In this document: piece after piece, positions 30,168 through 63,957 of the stretch | Numbering within the stretch: position 1 is the stretch's first letter | Layout of the letters: each line of letters starts with the position of its first letter | Position numbers and translations under genes: made by a program | Notes under the pieces: generated by a model | Told to the model about the DNA's origin: nothing | What the model saw: only the letters and a program-made list of their open reading frames with translations | The model's database searches: none | Assembly: GCA_009746045.1 (NCBI GenBank) | Contig: RPFO01001239.1 | Location: 42,765-106,764 of the forward strand | Source: Mesostigma viride | Taxonomy: Eukaryota > Streptophyta > Mesostigmatophyceae > Mesostigmatales > Mesostigmataceae | Reading direction: 5' to 3' | DNA: 64,000 nt

Positions 30168-33100
30168 CCAGCCCATTTTTCCCGAGCAGTCACATCCCCA
30201 TGTGATTTTCAATCAGAACCACACTTAGCCTGTCCGCACCCACAACTGATGCCATTTCACAACAACTACTCGTCATCACCTCTCGACATAACATTATGTA
30301 ACTGTCACATGACACACCATTAACTCCTCAAGCAAAACCAAGACCCACAAATAAACACTGTTGGTCACAACCATGCATACCAAACAAAGACAATAAGCGA
30401 GAATCAATGAGACAACCAAGATAACCAAAATCAACATCACTTGGCTATAACGGTATCACTTGTCAACTACGCATCACTAAATGTATCAAGGAGACAACCA
30501 GCGCAGGCCAGAAATCATATATGCATACGCATTGACATTATCCAACATGGATCTGCCACCACCACACATCAGCATACTCAGCTTCAACATTGCACAGATC
30601 ATCTGCACACACCACACAAAATAATACGAGCCAGAACATTATGTACTAGGGGAGTGCCAACCCCGTTATCAGGCGCCCATTGATGCCCTGCTCATATTAT
30701 CAGCATGTGCTAGAAAGTCATGTAAGCAAGCGAGAATACAAGACTGGTCCACCAAGACCATCTGTGCCACTGACCTCATCAACACTCAATCACTTTACGC
30801 CAGGCACTAGGAATCACACCGCCACCTTTGCGGCTTTGCCAGGTCAACCAGGTGAGTCATTTGCCCACTGCCCACCAGACGATCCTTCCTGGACCAAAGT
30901 ACCCGACTTCCCACGTACCCGAATAAAACGAACATGAGCTGACACGGACCCGTGGGGTCAATACCACACTGACCATCAAGAGAGAAGCAAGAAATGAATC
31001 AAGAACTCAGGTACTCAGACCTGTTCAGCAATCAGATTTGCAGTGCCACATTATCCAGTAGGCTTGATATTACCGGCACACACTCCCAAGGCCTTCCTGG
31101 CCCATGCCCTTGCCTGCGGCCTCCCCAACGCCAAGGCACACTCTGCAAGTAGTTCACACTGACTATCAACAAGCCATACGGTCACAGAACACATTCCCTC
31201 ACTCCCATAAAGTAGACACCACTCACAAGGACATCCAACTCCAATGACATGCTCTCACCAGCATCCATGCTTTGTCCACATAACATTCATCGCGGCCCCC
31301 AAATATACACCACACCATCTACTCAGGCCACAAAAGTTTAGGGCAAACTGCCCACCATATTCCCGTTAAACTCAGACCTGCTCACATAGCCTCACTCTTA
31401 TAGGAAATGTCACATATTGATGCATATCAATTGGGTGATTTCAGCCAATTCACTCGTTTGCACGTTTGGATGCCTATGTCAAAACTATTTACGATCATCT
31501 CACAGCTCACAGCACCACATCATATGCAACAAGGACCATCACTGAATGAGACAACTCAAAACTGTGTGCATAATTCACATGCATCATGCAACACTGATCC
31601 TATGCCCACATACCCATCCTCACAAGGTGCTTCGCTCATAAAACCATCATGCTGCGGAAGACCCTCGACACATCTACATTCCCGTGCATCTAAGCACATC
31701 CAGTGCCCACAACAAGCATACCCCGCCTGCGGCATGCACCACGCACTGCCGGCCCGCGGTGTAAAATCCCAGGCGTCATCTCCTTCCGCCTCATCATCAA
31801 CACGTCTCTCCAAAGCGTGTATCCTCGCCTGTGGTTGATGCACCTTGCACCACCAGCCCGCGAATTGAGCGCCATCGGCTAGTGCCCGAGCACTACCGGA
31901 CCCCGCGCTCCCTTGCCTTCAGTAGGTGTCACAGCACCTCTGGTCCGCAAGACCCCAGCAGTCGCTTCATACCGGGCAAGTATGAGCCTCGCAGACTGCT
32001 CGCATTACCATCAGCAAGTGGGGCAACCCCCGAAATGCCTAGGTACTCTAGCCGTACTGCCCCCGGATTTGGGCAACCCCTCATCCAGCAGAAGTGGCAA
32101 GTAGGGTAGCTAGTCCTACTCTCACCACCCAAGTCAGCTTCCAAGCAGGGTTTCCCCCTCCTCAACATCAGGCATCAGCCTATGTCCTGTTCACCATCTG
32201 TCGCGGGGAGTGTGTCAGGGCCACCGTCTCCCCATGGTGCTGCTGGAGCTGAACTTCCCAGGCTAGGCACACACGTTCAGCTCTGCTGTTGTCAAGCATT
32301 ATTGAGCCTGAACACAACGACCAGGGCGCGCGCATGACTCCACTCATGCTCCCCATTGGTCCCGCACCACAGACCCACTGCTTGGCAACATAAATATATC
32401 GGGGCATGTACACCACGGGTGCAGATCCGTTCATCACCAGACCAAGTATCTGTCTGCTAGCTCCCATCTCTGAACAACCCAAACCAGTGTCATGGTCACA
32501 GCCACCGTTCCAGAACAATACCAACTGCGCAAAACCCGAATTGTTACCAAACGCTCATGAGGTACTTCTACGCCCGCAAAACAGTACAATTCCCAACGCT
32601 TTCCTTTTATTAAGGAGTAAAATGTGCGTTTGACCGACCAACACGAGCATAAGGACGCGTGAAGTGACACGCCACGGAGCTAACGCACCACGATGGGTTG
32701 GTTTAGAAGAAAAGGTCGTTGGCGGAGAGGAGACACAGCAAGTTCACACAAGCAACACCTGACTGCAGTTACCACCGCCAAATCAGTACCTGCACTAGTA
32801 ACCCCACCTGATCGCTGGTACCCAAAACGTTGTCACTCACAGCACCGGCACCTTAGGGAACAATACCACAGAGATTAGCTGCACGCCCAGAGAGGTACTG
32901 TGTGATGAATCAGACACCGATCTCAATCTGCCACCCATGCCCCACCAAGCGTCCGGATACTAAGTGGGACAACTTTGTCTGTGGTGGGCCCCCTTTTAGT
33001 GTACTCAATTCCAAGCTCCCATTTCTTCCTCGTTCCCAAGGGTAGCTTCCCCCGCTCACAGCTCCCTTTGCCCCAGGCGGGACCCTCCTACATGCAAGCT

Positions 33101-35475
33101 CCAGCGGGATGCCCCCCTTTCTGTGCACACCCGCGAGCGATCTCTCCATGGACCGAGCTGCTGCCTGGGCAACCGAGAAGGGACTAAGTCTCGGTGGGTC
33201 AGACCTAACATGCCCCCTTCAACATGAGCATGCAAGTCCGCAGTGAACGCCATCAACCGGCACGCACCTTGACCTTAAATCGGCACGCACCATCTGACCT
33301 TCAACCCCAAACATATCCAGAGCACACTCACCAAGTTCCCTTCTAGAGGTCTGCACTGGCACAATCAAAAGGTGCCGCCAATGACTCAACATCATGCCAC
33401 AGCACAGGCCATTCACATCAGAATTCAACTCCATGGAAGCTCGGGCACACAAATTACAACCAAGGCATTTTAGGCTATTCCCGCTCCAATCCCAGTAGAG
33501 GCAACCTGACCCAGACTATGCACAAATGGGCTGTTAGTCTGCTACTGTTGCCTCCTCCCACATCTATAGAAGTAGTCGGTGCATGGACAGAGCTCAAAGC
33601 AAGAGGACACGGGATAATGCCACTGTCAGGCCAGCAATCCCTCTGCCAGCCCCTGTCAGGCACATCTAACAGGCCTGTAAGCTATCACATGAATGAACAA
33701 CGCACATCCTGTCCACATCAAGCCCAATGGAACCTCCGCATGATACGCACTGCCTGAAAGAAACGCCATACACAAGTCACACGCCACTGCAACCTTGCTT
33801 AGCGGGTCACCATCCCACAACCCATTCAAATGTGCAATCTCAGCTTAGACACCGCCTTGCAACTTCGTCAGATGTAGAGGCAAACTCTATCATCAACTCA
33901 TGGACAGCACGGAGCAACCCTAGCCACAAAAAACAGATGAAAAACCACAGATGAAAAAACAGAGAGAACCCATCGGAGGAAGTCTTTAGAGAAAACACGC
34001 CCCCTTCCCAGGTTTATAAAAGACAAAGACACTTAGTCCAAGTAAGTCTCCAGTCATTGACACATAGAAAAACAGCGTGGGACATCTCATCACTGTCCGC
34101 TCATAAACAACTGCCTCCATCCCAGCTGCCCAACCATAACCGGCAGCCACAAACATTAGCATGCCACACAGAGGCACCACGCATCATCCAACGAGCGCCA
34201 AGCGACAAGTGTGACAGCCACTCATTCATTCACAAATTCTAAATAATCACCACATGGCATGTTCAAGTAGAGCGTCACACATACTCCCCGATAACACAAG
34301 GCTCACTTGACTCAGTGATACAGTTTCGTTCTCGGATTCCACTGCACCAATATTGCCCCAGCGGGCAGGATGCACCACGGCTGGTTCAGCCAGACCACCA
34401 TACCCAGTCACACACGAGTTAATGCCAGTGCCTCTCACAATCATCATCACCACTGGTATCCCAACTCTCTGTCCAGCAGGGCACAGCCCAACACTGCGCA
34501 TGCGCATGTGGTAAAAATGCAACCGTTACCTGGGAGAACGCTGAACAGCGCAGCCAGTACACTGTTCTTGACATGGCTGAAATGGAGAACAGAACACTAA
34601 GAGCAGGCACACTCAGCGGCCCTCAGTTGGCAAAAGCGTCCCAAAGCCGGTAGCACATAGCTCATGGTGCTGCAAACAAGGAACAAGATGAAGCAAGCCT
34701 CTTCTCGGTACATGCAACTTTCATCACATGCATAAACTTTATTTGAGTACGCTTAGCACCCAGGCTGAGAAGGAAGCCACCAGCCGAATCAAAAGAACAA
34801 TTATACATTGCAAGTCGTCATGGACTTGCTCCGGAGTACTAGCAATTTCGGCGCAGAAGAAGCGCAGATAACGTCAAATAACAGACTTTTGTAACACACA
34901 CAGAGCCTACGTTTCCTGCACAAAGACTTGCCCATATGCAACCACAACGTCTCGAGACAAGACAATAGCAGGTGCCCAGTTGACGCAGAGAAATAGCTAG
35001 CATACTGCATGCAGCAAGTAACGACCCAAGAAAACTGCATTCCGACAATCAGCATGACGAGCATGACCCACAAGAGATCACCTCAGTCTATTCCGTTTGA
35101 GATACACAGCACACAGTTACGGAATCTATTGCAAACTCAATCGACACGGCTATCATAATAAATCCATTAGCATTCTTAAAGGACAAGCGCACAGAGAGAG
35201 ATTCTGGCGCAATTCAGTCGGTCAGTCGAGACGACCCGAAATTCCAGGCACATCGCCTACCGAGCTCCGTTTCAGATCGAAGTTGTCGCAGCTTCAAGCA
35301 GCCAATCAGGAGTAGCTCGCCAAGATAGCAGAGGACATTTCCTTCGTCACTTCCGTTTACATTACCGCTAGAAAGTGTACAATTCCGTTAGAAATTCCGC
35401 ATCATTTTCTCTTGGACAAATGCCGCCATGGTCAACTGACGCTTTCAGCTAAAACAAGAACCCCAACCTAGTACA
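30168..35475 (-). other. Non-coding interior of the LARD-like element
   Basis: 5.3 kb without any recognisable gag, protease, integrase or polymerase motif in six frames, no tandem arrays and no other nested element detected. Confidence 0.7.
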
Positions 35476-36029
35476 TGTTAAATAAAGCATCAATTACAAG
35501 CTTAAGGAGTTGGCGAAGATCCTCAAAGATGATGGTAGTGGGTATTGTGCTCAGATCCATAGCCCGCAGCCCTTAGGCCCGTAGGTGCGCGCGCTCACAT
35601 GGTGATTGCGCCCCAAAATGTAATGACGGCTGCCTTTGTGGATCATCACCGCAACGCATCAGCTCAACCACAAGACACACATACCGCGAACTGAAGCTAT
35701 CAACGCGACGCCACAAAGTACCCAGAAATAGAGCGATACCACCGCAAGTAGTAAAACTGCACAAGTACCGGCGCGGCGCCACACACATCGGCCACAGCCG
35801 AAAGTACTCAACTTCCGATCACTGACAGACTTCCGCCCACTCGATTAGTCACAATACCATATCAACACATATTATCCCACATCAGCTCATCAAATACCAA
35901 CACCAATTAACACAGACAAGATGGGTGAACACAAACTTGTATGAATTACCACCAGTTGGTTAATGCACCAATCAACACAGGTTGTTATAGGTTACCCACC
36001 AATGTGACTGCGAGCCATAAAAGACAACA
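35476..36029 (-). repeat. LTR of LARD-like element (right)
   Basis: 554 bp; copy of 29617-30167, followed by the second CAGCA. Confidence 0.9.
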
Positions 36030-36034
36030 CAGCA
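36030..36034. repeat. Target-site duplication CAGCA, right
   Basis: Second copy of 29612-29616. Confidence 0.85.
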
Positions 36035-36140
36035 AGGGTAGTCAAACGCGGCACGCGACGGTACACAAGGGGATCAATAAGGTGGTCATCAGGCACGAGG
36101 GACAGTTCCTTGTCCTCGGCTGAGAGCCCTCCTTTCGTTA

Positions 36141-36284
36141 AATCATGGGACAGGTCCTCACCCACCCCACAGGGCATGCAGTTAAGGCAGGCACGTCAGC
36201 TTAGCTCATTTGGGTTTTACCAAAGCTGAGTGGCCAGCAGCCATGGTGGCGCCGGAGATCATGTGGCACGCAGACGCGACAAGG
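36141..36284 (+). repeat. LTR-like repeat, copy 2
   Basis: AATCATGGGACAGGTCCTCA through GCAGACGCGACA, a near copy of 25819-25968. Preceded by a short open stretch ending GQFLVLG and a stop (36121-36123), perhaps the tail of a related pol ORF. Confidence 0.6.
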
Positions 36285-36752
36285 CGGCGTCCCGACCGCG
36301 GAGGGTCGTGGCCGCCCGGTGACGACGCCGGGCGGACCCGGCCCAGAGCGCACCACCGGCGCTTTGCGAAGTCAACTGGCAGAGGCAGCGGAAGCAAGGC
36401 ATGTTGTCTTTTGAGATTTGGTCCAGATACGCCCCTAGCGCCCAGAGGCCAAACAGGCCTCACTGGCACGCTAAGTGGAGCCACAGGCTGCGGGGGGGTT
36501 CCAGATTCCACCAACGAATCTCGACCAAGCCCTGACGTGCCCATCAGAGTGCGCCCAGTCGTGCCACGTCCCACAGTGCTGGCAGCATGTTCAGAAGAAC
36601 GATTCAAACGGTCCCCAGCAGAGGGGGTGAGGCCAGATGCGCCGCCGGTGCTGATCAAGCAGATTCTGGGAAGCCCTAGCGTGCCCACTAGAGTGCGCCT
36701 CCCCAGATCCGTCCTATCCCTAGGAGATTCAGAAATTTCGGCAGAATCTCAC
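36285..36752. other. GC-rich segment without a supported gene
   Basis: Reverse-strand frame 36688-36206 is open but Pro/Gly/Arg-rich, with no motif; it may be the 3' part of the decayed ORF or non-coding. Confidence 0.3.
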
Positions 36753-37881
36753 TTACTCCTTCTTTGCCGGCTCCTTGCCCTTCTCGAGGCGGTTGGAGAG
36801 CTCGGCTGCCTTCATGGCGCTCTGCACAGCCAGATGCCACAGCAGATCCGCATCCTCCTGCAGGGGGAGCATCGCTAATGCTGCCCCCTTCTTGAACCTT
36901 TGCATGGTGTCGGCCAGCGTGATCGCCATCAGAATTTTCATCAGGTATTCGGGGGCCGCCATGTGCTTGACCGCATCGTCCCCCATGTCCCGCGGCAGCC
37001 AGCCTAACTCTATGTTCAGAGTGTCCAGCGTGAAGGCGATCAGACTGGTGGGCCAGGAGCTTGCCCACCTCGGCCCCCTGACCTGTCCAGGTCGGCTTGG
37101 TGGCCAGCAGCCAGCCCCTGATGCTCCCCCCCCGCCACCGACTCTGCAGACCGCAGAGCGCTCGGCAGCAGGGGCTGCCGCGCTCCGCACTCCACATTCA
37201 CCGGGGTGGTGTGGAAGGGCAGCTCCACGCCCGGCGTGCGAGTCTGTCGACCCCCTTGTGCAGCTGTGGCTTGGTCGCTGGTGCCGGCAGGCCGCTCATA
37301 ACCAAGCAGCCCATTGCAAAAGCCAGAGCGTCGCCATCTTCCTCTGCCTGCTGGGCACCGGCCGCGCTGGTTTGAACGCGCCGCCTGAGAGGGCTGGCGG
37401 CCTGCCCTGTCGCCAGATCTCCCCGCTCTCCCACCCGCCAAAAACTGGTCGATGCGTGGGCCCACCCCGGAGCTCACTTGACGATTGTTCCCAGACTCCT
37501 TCCGGACTTCGTGCCGGGGCTCCTCCTCCTCCTCGTAAAACTCCTCTTCGCCGGGGTCCATTAAGGCATCCCGCAGCATGGGAGCGATGGCAGTCTGCAT
37601 GGTCTCGCTGGGCAGGGGCTCGACATAAAATCCACGTCGCCTCAAGTATTTCTCGAGGTTGTCGAGTCAGCGACCATCTGGTAGCGCCAGGATACGCTCC
37701 GCCCAGCGAGGGCCGCCCCCCAACAAGGCCCTCGCCCTGAGAGCGATGTCTTTTTGCGAGCCATCCATGGTGACCATACGCGCATTCGATTCAGCCACTC
37801 TGCTTCCGGTGGCCTCACCGCCGCCCCAGCCGGTTGGGCCGCCAAGTCTACTGCATCCTGAAAGACCTCCGCATCGGCCAT
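36753..37881 (-). pseudogene. Decayed ORF, unknown (possible retroelement gag/ORF1)
   Basis: Starts MADAEVFQDAVDLAAQPAGA at 37881. The reading then passes through other frames: DIALRARALLGGG, LDNLEKYLRRRGFYVEPLP, an acidic patch EEEFYEEEEE, LAFAMGCLVMSGLPAPATK, and finally ELGWLPRDMGDDAVKHM and KGAALAMLPLQEDADLLWHL to a TAA at 36755-36753. At least three frame changes (one at an A5 run) and one in-frame TGA after LALPDGR are seen. The helical, charged composition resembles a gag or coat-type protein, but I recognise no family. Confidence 0.4.
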
Positions 37882-38068
37882 TGCATGGTAGGTTGTTCTA
37901 TTGGCGCCGTTATTACCTAGGCATATACTGCGTCACGAGTTTTGAGTCAAGAAAACGGGTAGGCTCACCGCCATCCCCCTCCCCCTTTATAGAACAATCT
38001 CCCCAGCAAGGGGGAGGGGCCACCCCGGGGTGACCTGTGCCAGAAATAGTTTTTTTCATTTTTTTTTT

Positions 38069-39172
38069 CTAAAGTCTAGTGGCGAGTACCCTGACCCTAA
38101 TGGACCATGTAGCACAAGGTAATACGAGCGTTAGCTCACAAAGGTTGCGGTGGGCCTTCAACACCAGCACGACGGGCCACCAACACTTTGTCCTCTTTGC
38201 GGCGGAATTCCACCAGGAGGGGGGCGGAGGGGCCGCCGAGGCGGCGTGCCTGGTGGATGACAACGTCCTATATGGGCCACCGGCCGAGCTTCCCCAGGAA
38301 GGGGTCGCCCCGGAGGTAGGTGCCCAGGCGTGCATTGTTGACGTTCGCGGGAACGCCTCGAACGACAATGGCTGCACGAGTAAATGGGTCTGTGTATAGC
38401 ATCCAAGGTGCTGGCCTTGAGCGCTCTTTTGCTTTCGTTGATGAGCTCCTGAGGATTCTGAAGCGTAGCAGCGTAGGTGGGCTTGGCAGGGTAATGGAGG
38501 CGGCGCGTTGTTGCTGGAGCTGTTGGAGAAGCTGCTGCTGTTGCTGCAGCCCGGCTTGAATATTGGTGATGGCGGATTGAATGGAGGTGTCGGCAGTCGT
38601 GGGCTGGGCGTGGTTATGGTAGAGGTGGTTGTGGACAGGGGTGATGGCAGCGTCGAGGAGGTAGGGGATGTGATCGAAGCAGGTTTGGGTGACTTGTTTG
38701 GCGGCGATGGCGATGGCTGCGGCTGCAGTGGGGTCAACTCCCACGTCCCGGGAGGCCACGATGATGGCCTCAAGGGCACTGTCGGAAACACGGGTGCAGG
38801 TAGACCAGACTGCGAGACAGTAGTTGCGGTCCCCAGGGTTGAGGTGGAGGAAATCCGCAAGGTTGGTAATCTGAATTTCTCGGCAGCCAGTTTCTGGATG
38901 GTAATGGCAGCAGCATGTGGCAGGCGAAAGATGTTCTTAACTGGCCAGTTTCCAGGCGAGAATGCAGCAGCTTCCTCAGCAGAAATAGCCTCCTCGAGGG
39001 TGTCCATGGCGGGGTCGCTGTTTGGCGGAGCGGTGGAGTGAAGCAGTCGGATGCACACAGTGGCAACCGGCATATCGTGCGATGAGGTTGCCAACGAAGC
39101 CATGGCTTAATCAGCAAGTTGGTGCAGGGCCGCGGACGGTTGTGATTGTTGGGATGAATCGTATTCCGCCAT
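38069..39172 (-). pseudogene. Decayed ORF1-like nucleic-acid-binding protein
   Basis: Starts MAEYDSSQQSQPSAALHQLA at 39172, hits TAA, and resumes (MASLATSSHDMPVATVCI). Later frames give ADTSIQSAITNIQAGLQQQQ (Gln-rich coiled coil), then TRAAIVVRGVPANVNNARLG and, after a stop, PLLVEFRRKEDKVLVARRA. The pattern of I-V-RGVP ... PLLVEFR ... VL-ARR is that of the RRM-like/ORF1p fold in LINE-type ORF1 and similar retroelement proteins. Two in-frame stops and a frame change show it is broken. No polymerase follows in the window. Confidence 0.5.
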
Positions 39173-39571
39173 ATCGAGCTGAAAAAGCTATCCAATAATC
39201 CTGTTTGAACGTTCAAATATATGATATATAGTGAATGATGGTGTTAGATATAGAGAGTCGTTATGGGGCATACACCAACGCAGTCAAATTAATTAATTTA
39301 TTAATTAGACTCGTGCTTCCGTTGGGGAGTCACAGAGCATTAACCCCGATGGATGGATGGGTGGGTGCAAACAGTCCTACCGGTCTAAGCTATCTACATC
39401 AGCTACCTACGACATCTATCTAACAGCATTACTAACTACAACATCTATCTATACAGCATCACGCTGCACTAGGGGAGCTGTCTGGCGTGCCTCCCGCGGG
39501 TTTGCACACGCGGGCGCTTCCCCACAGGGGGGGGCTCGTTGTCCACAGTCAAAGCTATCGCGTAATCAGCT
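39173..39571. other. Non-coding spacer downstream of the exon-rich gene
   Basis: Contains TTAATTAATTTATTAATTAG and ACTCGTGCTTCCGTTGGGGA, a diverged copy of a block at 21841. No gene seen. Confidence 0.4.
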
Positions 39572-61204
<21,633 letters not shown>

Positions 61205-61272
61205 CTGGGGGGGGCAGGAAAGTGTGCAGGCAGGCATGTGGGCAGGGTGTGTGTGTGTATGTGGGTGGGTGT

Positions 61273-61277
61273 GAGAC

Positions 61278-61363
<86 letters not shown>
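61273..61363 (+). repeat. (GA)n microsatellite
   Basis: About 45 GA dinucleotides upstream (gene sense) of exon a. Confidence 0.95.
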
Positions 61364-61365
<2 letters not shown>

Positions 61366-61487
61366 CGGGTGTGTGGTGGTATTATGCAACACGGGCGGGA
61401 ACAGCGGAGAGAGGGTGAGGGGGGGGCATGAAAACAGAGGCATGGTCTACAGTGATGCAGACTAGGAGGTGCATTTGTGTCATGGGG

Positions 61488-61674
61488 GAATGGGTGGGTG
61501 GGTGGGTGGGTGGGTGGGTGGGTGGGTGGGTGGGTGGGTGGGTGGGTGGGTGGGTGGGTGGGTGGGTGGGTGGGTGGGTGGGTGGGTGGGTGGGTGGATG
61601 GGTGGGTGGGTGGGTGGGTGGGTGGGTGGGTGGGTGGGTGGGTGGGTGGGTGGGTGGGTGGGTGGGTGGGTGGG
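61488..61674 (+). repeat. (GGGT)n microsatellite
   Basis: About 46 GGGT units with one GGAT, followed by GCGTGTGTG. G4-forming on the plus strand. Confidence 0.95.
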
Positions 61675-62214
61675 CGTGTGTGTGCGTGCGTGTGTGTGTG
61701 TGTGTGTGTGTTGATGCCATGGCGCACGTGTGCGGGGTTGGGCCAGCCATGAACAAAATTGAGACACACGCAGAAAGTATTGTCGATGCGCGTGACGGTT
61801 TTGCCAAGGAGACAGCAAAAACTGTGGGTAGGAGATAAGCAGCAGGCGTCGCCGGAGGGCGGGCAGGTGGAACTTGCAGGAGGGGGGACAACCCCCCCTA
61901 AAATCGCACCAGAGCGCGCTCCCTCTACCAGCCCAGCGCGCCACCCGGCACCAGCCAAAGTGGAAAATGGCCGAGTGCGCTCCGCAAGCAAATGGGCTGC
62001 GCCGGGTCGAAAATAGCTACTTCGGGAGTGTGCTACCAGCTACGTTGCTCGTACGACACGTATCGCTCGTAGGAGTAGCCTACAGGGATGACAAGCCGAC
62101 CTGCACTGCTTCCGCGTGCAACTGACCAGCCACAAAGGCCTGGCCGGGTGAGAAGGTTATACTGCAGGTTACTGCATCGGCAACAGAGGTTACGAGTACG
62201 GCGGCAAGTCAGTA
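61675..62214. other. Upstream region of coiled-coil gene
   Basis: The 5' exon(s) of the minus-strand gene should lie here or further on, but no convincing exon was found. Includes the inverted copy (61890-62020) of the dispersed repeat seen at 59760. Confidence 0.35.
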
Positions 62215-62444
62215 CAGTCATTCACGCCTTAAGTTGGGTGGGCTTAAGTTGTGTTCACGCCTTAAGTTGGGTCGAACAGGATTGTGGCATTCTAAGATAA
62301 AATAGTTCAGAATAGTATGTTTTAGTACCTTTAGCTCAAATTAGTAGAATTTAGTAGAGTCATTCACGCCTTAAGTTGGGTTCATGCCTTCAGTTGGGTT
62401 GACCCCTCAAAAACCTCGAACCCAACATAAGGCGTGAATGACTG
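62215..62444. mobile_element. MITE-like element
   Basis: 230 bp with inverted ends: CAGTCATTCACGCCTTA at the left, its complement TAAGGCGTGAATGACTG at the right (24-bp TIR with one mismatch). Internal direct copies of TTCACGCCTTAAGTTGGG occur at about 62255 and 62362. No coding capacity. No clear target duplication. Confidence 0.6.
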
Positions 62445-63020
62445 CAACATCAAGCACAGCTTAGTAGGTCTATTAGAATCTAATAGAGTCTAGTAGAGAC
62501 ATGGTCATTAATCCCTCCTGGTTTATGGCCATCGTCCGAAATTTGCTAGGCGTTGACTTGTCTCCCGTCGTCGGCAGTCCCTGGGAAGTGGCGGAGATCC
62601 CAGGGTACACATTGAGTAGGGCACCCCTCCGGTTAAGGTGACGGTCCCGGCGCCAATTTTTGGGCACCCGTCCGCACTGTGAAAAAGTGGTGCACGGTGC
62701 GCGCACCCCTACCGGAGCTGGCCATGGCGACGTGCTTTCAGGCAAACTAGACAAAGATAGCATGCGGAATGCAGAAAATTTGTGCAAATCTTAAAGACGA
62801 TGAGTTTATGATGTTATTACATAGCGGAGTTTGTGTGTTGTGCAATGTCGATGATTTTATTGATGACTATCGCCACGGGGTCCAACACGAAATTTCCGTC
62901 GCGAGGATAGACTAGAATTCACGCTAGCGGCGGTGATTGTCAGGTTCATTGGGCTTCAACTAGCGTCAAGGATGCGTGTACATTGTTATTAGTATAGCTC
63001 AGTGTTTTTAGTAACGTGAG
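62445..63020. other. No supported gene
   Basis: A 104-residue reverse-strand frame (62787-62473) is open but shows no motif and no splice context. Otherwise unassigned. Confidence 0.35.
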
Positions 63021-63026
63021 GCATGC

Positions 63027-63180
63027 GTCAGCGGGCTGACGCGCCAGCTCTTACGCGTCAGGAATTTTACCCCGCGCGTCAGCCGGCTGACACGTAAATT
63101 TAGGCCGCGCGTCAGGCGACTGACGCGTAAATTTGGGCTGCGCTTCAGTCGTCCGAAGTGCACCAAGTCCTCACGCGTCA
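63027..63180. repeat. Palindromic CGTCAG repeats
   Basis: Units such as GCGCGTCAGCCGGCTGACAC then GTAAATTTAGGC recur at a spacing of about 38-40 bp (63030-63150). Each has a hairpin CGTCAG..CTGACG. Confidence 0.7.
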
Positions 63181-63331
63181 TGTGCCTGGGCCACAGGTTC
63201 GCCGCGTCAACTTCTATTCGCCGCGCCAATATGCATTTCTCGTACATAGTTTTAAGTATAAGCTATCCAGGCCCACCGAGTCGTACTTGGGATTTTCGTG
63301 CACTGACTGAAACTGATTGTGACTGACTGCA

Positions 63332-63957
63332 ATGTGGGCCGCACTTGGCCGTGTGGAACCTCACACCTTGCGGTGACTTAATTACCTGTATGCTAAGACC
63401 TGCCGGCCCGTCTGCCTGGCTTGCCAACACGAGACAACATAATTATTTGGTGTAGCCACCGAGGTGGCGATAGCCATCGCAGCGCTAGCGGATACTTTGT
63501 AAGCAAAGCATACGTAAACCTACGATGGATGCATTTTCATAGCAGCTGCTATTTCGTAGGAGCGTTTTCTACTTTTCTTGCAACCTGCGGGTTGCATCGG
63601 TTTAGGTATCATGCTGAGGCGTTAGGAAATAAAATTCGTCGATCAACCTCAGCGGCCTATCCGTAAGTCTACGCAACATTTTTTCGTATTTCTGCATGAC
63701 ATTGCCTTGTAACTGACTCGCGGATCTTCAGCGATGTTTGGGGCTTCAGGCACACCTGGCCATGGGGTCGAAAGGAGGCGGATTCCAAAAAAGGTTTCAT
63801 TCGGTGGCGATTTCGTCATATTTTGAAGAGGCAAACCGCCGACGGGGCAGGACCCAGTAGTCCCGCTCTCGTTGATGTAACCAAGGCCGCGAAGGAGCTA
63901 GAAAGGCGGAACAAGGGGAAACGGTCAACCGAGGATGATGAGTTGGAGCTATACTGA
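63332..63957 (+). CDS. Small three-exon gene, 107 residues, unknown
   Basis: Exons 63332-63372, 63606-63662 and 63732-63957. Donors are GTGACT and GTAAGT, acceptors CGGTTTAG and TCTTCAG; the phases join (CG|G, CC|C) to give one frame of exactly 108 codons including TGA 63955-63957. The product starts MWAALGRVEPHTLRYHAEAL, continues SAAYPDVWGFRHTWPWGRKE and GFIRWRFRHILKRQTADG, and ends in a charged helix KAAKELERRNKGKRSTEDDE. The basic, aromatic N-terminal half could be an organelle-targeted or membrane-associated small subunit, but I recognise no family. It is divergent to the coiled-coil gene. Confidence 0.7.

Larger units (their letters stand above)
29617..36029 (-). mobile_element. LARD-like non-coding LTR retrotransposon
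   Basis: 6.4-kb element with 551- and 554-bp LTRs (TGTTAAAT...GACAACA on the plus strand), both beginning TG and ending CA, and a CAGCA target duplication. The 5.3-kb interior has no open frame with protein character above about 100 residues on either strand and is AC-rich on the plus strand. A purine tract GGGAAAAATGGGCTGG abuts the left LTR when read on the minus strand, which suggests the minus strand is the sense strand. The LTRs differ by one 3-base indel and few substitutions, so transposition was recent and supplied in trans by an autonomous partner. Confidence 0.85.

Noticed and set aside
62473-62787. 104-residue reverse frame as the first exon of the coiled-coil gene
   Set aside because: No donor at phase 0, and composition unlike the coiled coil that should follow.
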